Origin: Coprothermobacter proteolyticus DSM 5265
Lineage (GTDB): Bacteria > Coprothermobacterota > Coprothermobacteria > Coprothermobacterales > Coprothermobacteraceae
Assembly (NCBI RefSeq): GCF_000020945.1
Contig: NC_011295.1
Location: 620,001-684,000 of the forward strand
Length of the DNA: 64,000 nt
Direction of reading: 5' to 3'
The notes below the pieces were generated by a model, which made no database searches, had not been told where the DNA came from, and was given only the letters and a program-made list of their open reading frames with translations. The translations under genes were made by a program, and so were the position numbers. Each line of letters starts with the position of its first letter. Position 1 is the first letter of the stretch. Below, in pieces: positions 63,868 through 64,000 of this stretch.

Positions 63868-63873
63868 TATAAT
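63868..63873 (+). promoter_or_regulatory. -10 box of the second ferredoxin gene
   Basis: TATAAT at 63868-63873 with TG directly before it, as in the first ferredoxin promoter. AAGGAGG (63890-63896) then precedes the ATG at 63904. GTCTT/AAGAC arms flank the box as a short inverted repeat. Confidence 0.55.
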
Positions 63874-63903
63874 GAAGACAGCCTGTAAAAAGGAGGGCTG
63901 AGC

Positions 63904-64000
63904 ATGGCTCTAAAAGTTGATAAAGAACTGTGCATAGCCTGCGGGGTATGCATGGCACTGTGCCCGGAAGTTTTCCAAGCAGATGCTGAGGGCAAGAGCG
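63904..64000 (+). CDS. Second ferredoxin, cut by the window end
   Basis: The visible 32 residues (MALKVDKELC, then [21 protein letters not shown]) differ from the first ferredoxin at only two positions, both conservative (Val/Leu and Asp/Glu), while codons differ at many third positions. The three proximal cluster cysteines are present; the distal one lies beyond the window. A tandem duplication interrupted by rpsT is the simplest reading. Confidence 0.93.
   Translation, partial: MALKVDKELCIACGVCMALCPEVFQADAEGKS

Overview
This is a compact bacterial chromosome segment (about 45% G+C by eye) holding housekeeping genes almost end to end. No rRNA, insertion sequence, prophage, CRISPR array or gene-free stretch over about 155 bases was seen. 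Neighbouring genes often overlap at ATGA, GTGA or TAATG junctions. The gene order looks Firmicutes-like (ylxM-ffh-rpsP-ylqD-rimM-trmD-rplS-lepB-rnhB; rapZ-whiA-rpoN-gap-pgk-tpiA-secG; rpsB-tsf-pyrH-frr-cdsA-dxr-rseP-ispG-proS). A branched-chain polyamine synthase and a Thermotoga-type 60-residue ferredoxin point to an anaerobic thermophile. From memory this best fits Coprothermobacter or a close relative; that is an inference, not a database match.

Layout: 1-7.7 kb, ftsZ (5' end cut by the window), a radical SAM gene, ileS, lspA, rluD and serS. 7.7-11.3 kb, a short class B penicillin-binding protein (minus), a PfkB-family protein with degraded catalytic motifs, and the polyamine synthase (minus). 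11.3-17.9 kb, acpS, the NAD(P)HX repair gene, dnaG, rpoD, uvrB. 18.0-26.1 kb, the SRP/ribosome/tRNA-modification run ending in comM and dprA. 26.2-42.1 kb, a long co-directional run: trmFO, a Xer recombinase, methylthioadenosine salvage, rpiB, glyA, upp, a cell-surface polymer module (tagO-like, wecB, murA, csaB), a 5' nuclease without polymerase domain, coaE, ogt, rapZ, whiA and a short rpoN. 42.1-50.4 kb, the glycolytic operon, rpsO-pnp, a family-4 uracil-DNA glycosylase, RNase J and mscL. 50.5-59.9 kb, a cupin gene (minus) and the rpsB-to-proS operon with a trailing glycosyltransferase. 59.9-64 kb, spoVS, a membrane protein and lexA (minus), a GATase-like unknown, tRNA-Leu(UAA) directly abutting an AIR-synthase-like gene, and two near-identical ferredoxin genes on either side of rpsT (the second cut by the window end).

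The parts work together in several ways. The polyamine synthase should release methylthioadenosine; mtaD and the adjacent phosphorylase, which carries Asn at the base-selecting position, would remove it by way of methylthioinosine. The tagO-like, wecB and csaB genes look like a pyruvylated secondary-wall-polymer route that could anchor an S-layer. Transcription starts appear in two styles: operons with a -10 box and a clear Shine-Dalgarno site (gap, rpsB, ferredoxins, rpsT, spoVS), and a distinct group whose -10 box lies only 5-11 bases before the ATG with no Shine-Dalgarno (acpS, ylxM, trmFO, lexA, the membrane protein), which predicts leaderless mRNAs. The AIR-synthase-like gene would become leaderless through tRNA 3' processing. 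That pattern, the degenerate PfkB protein and the loss of single genes from conserved blocks are the most interesting signals.
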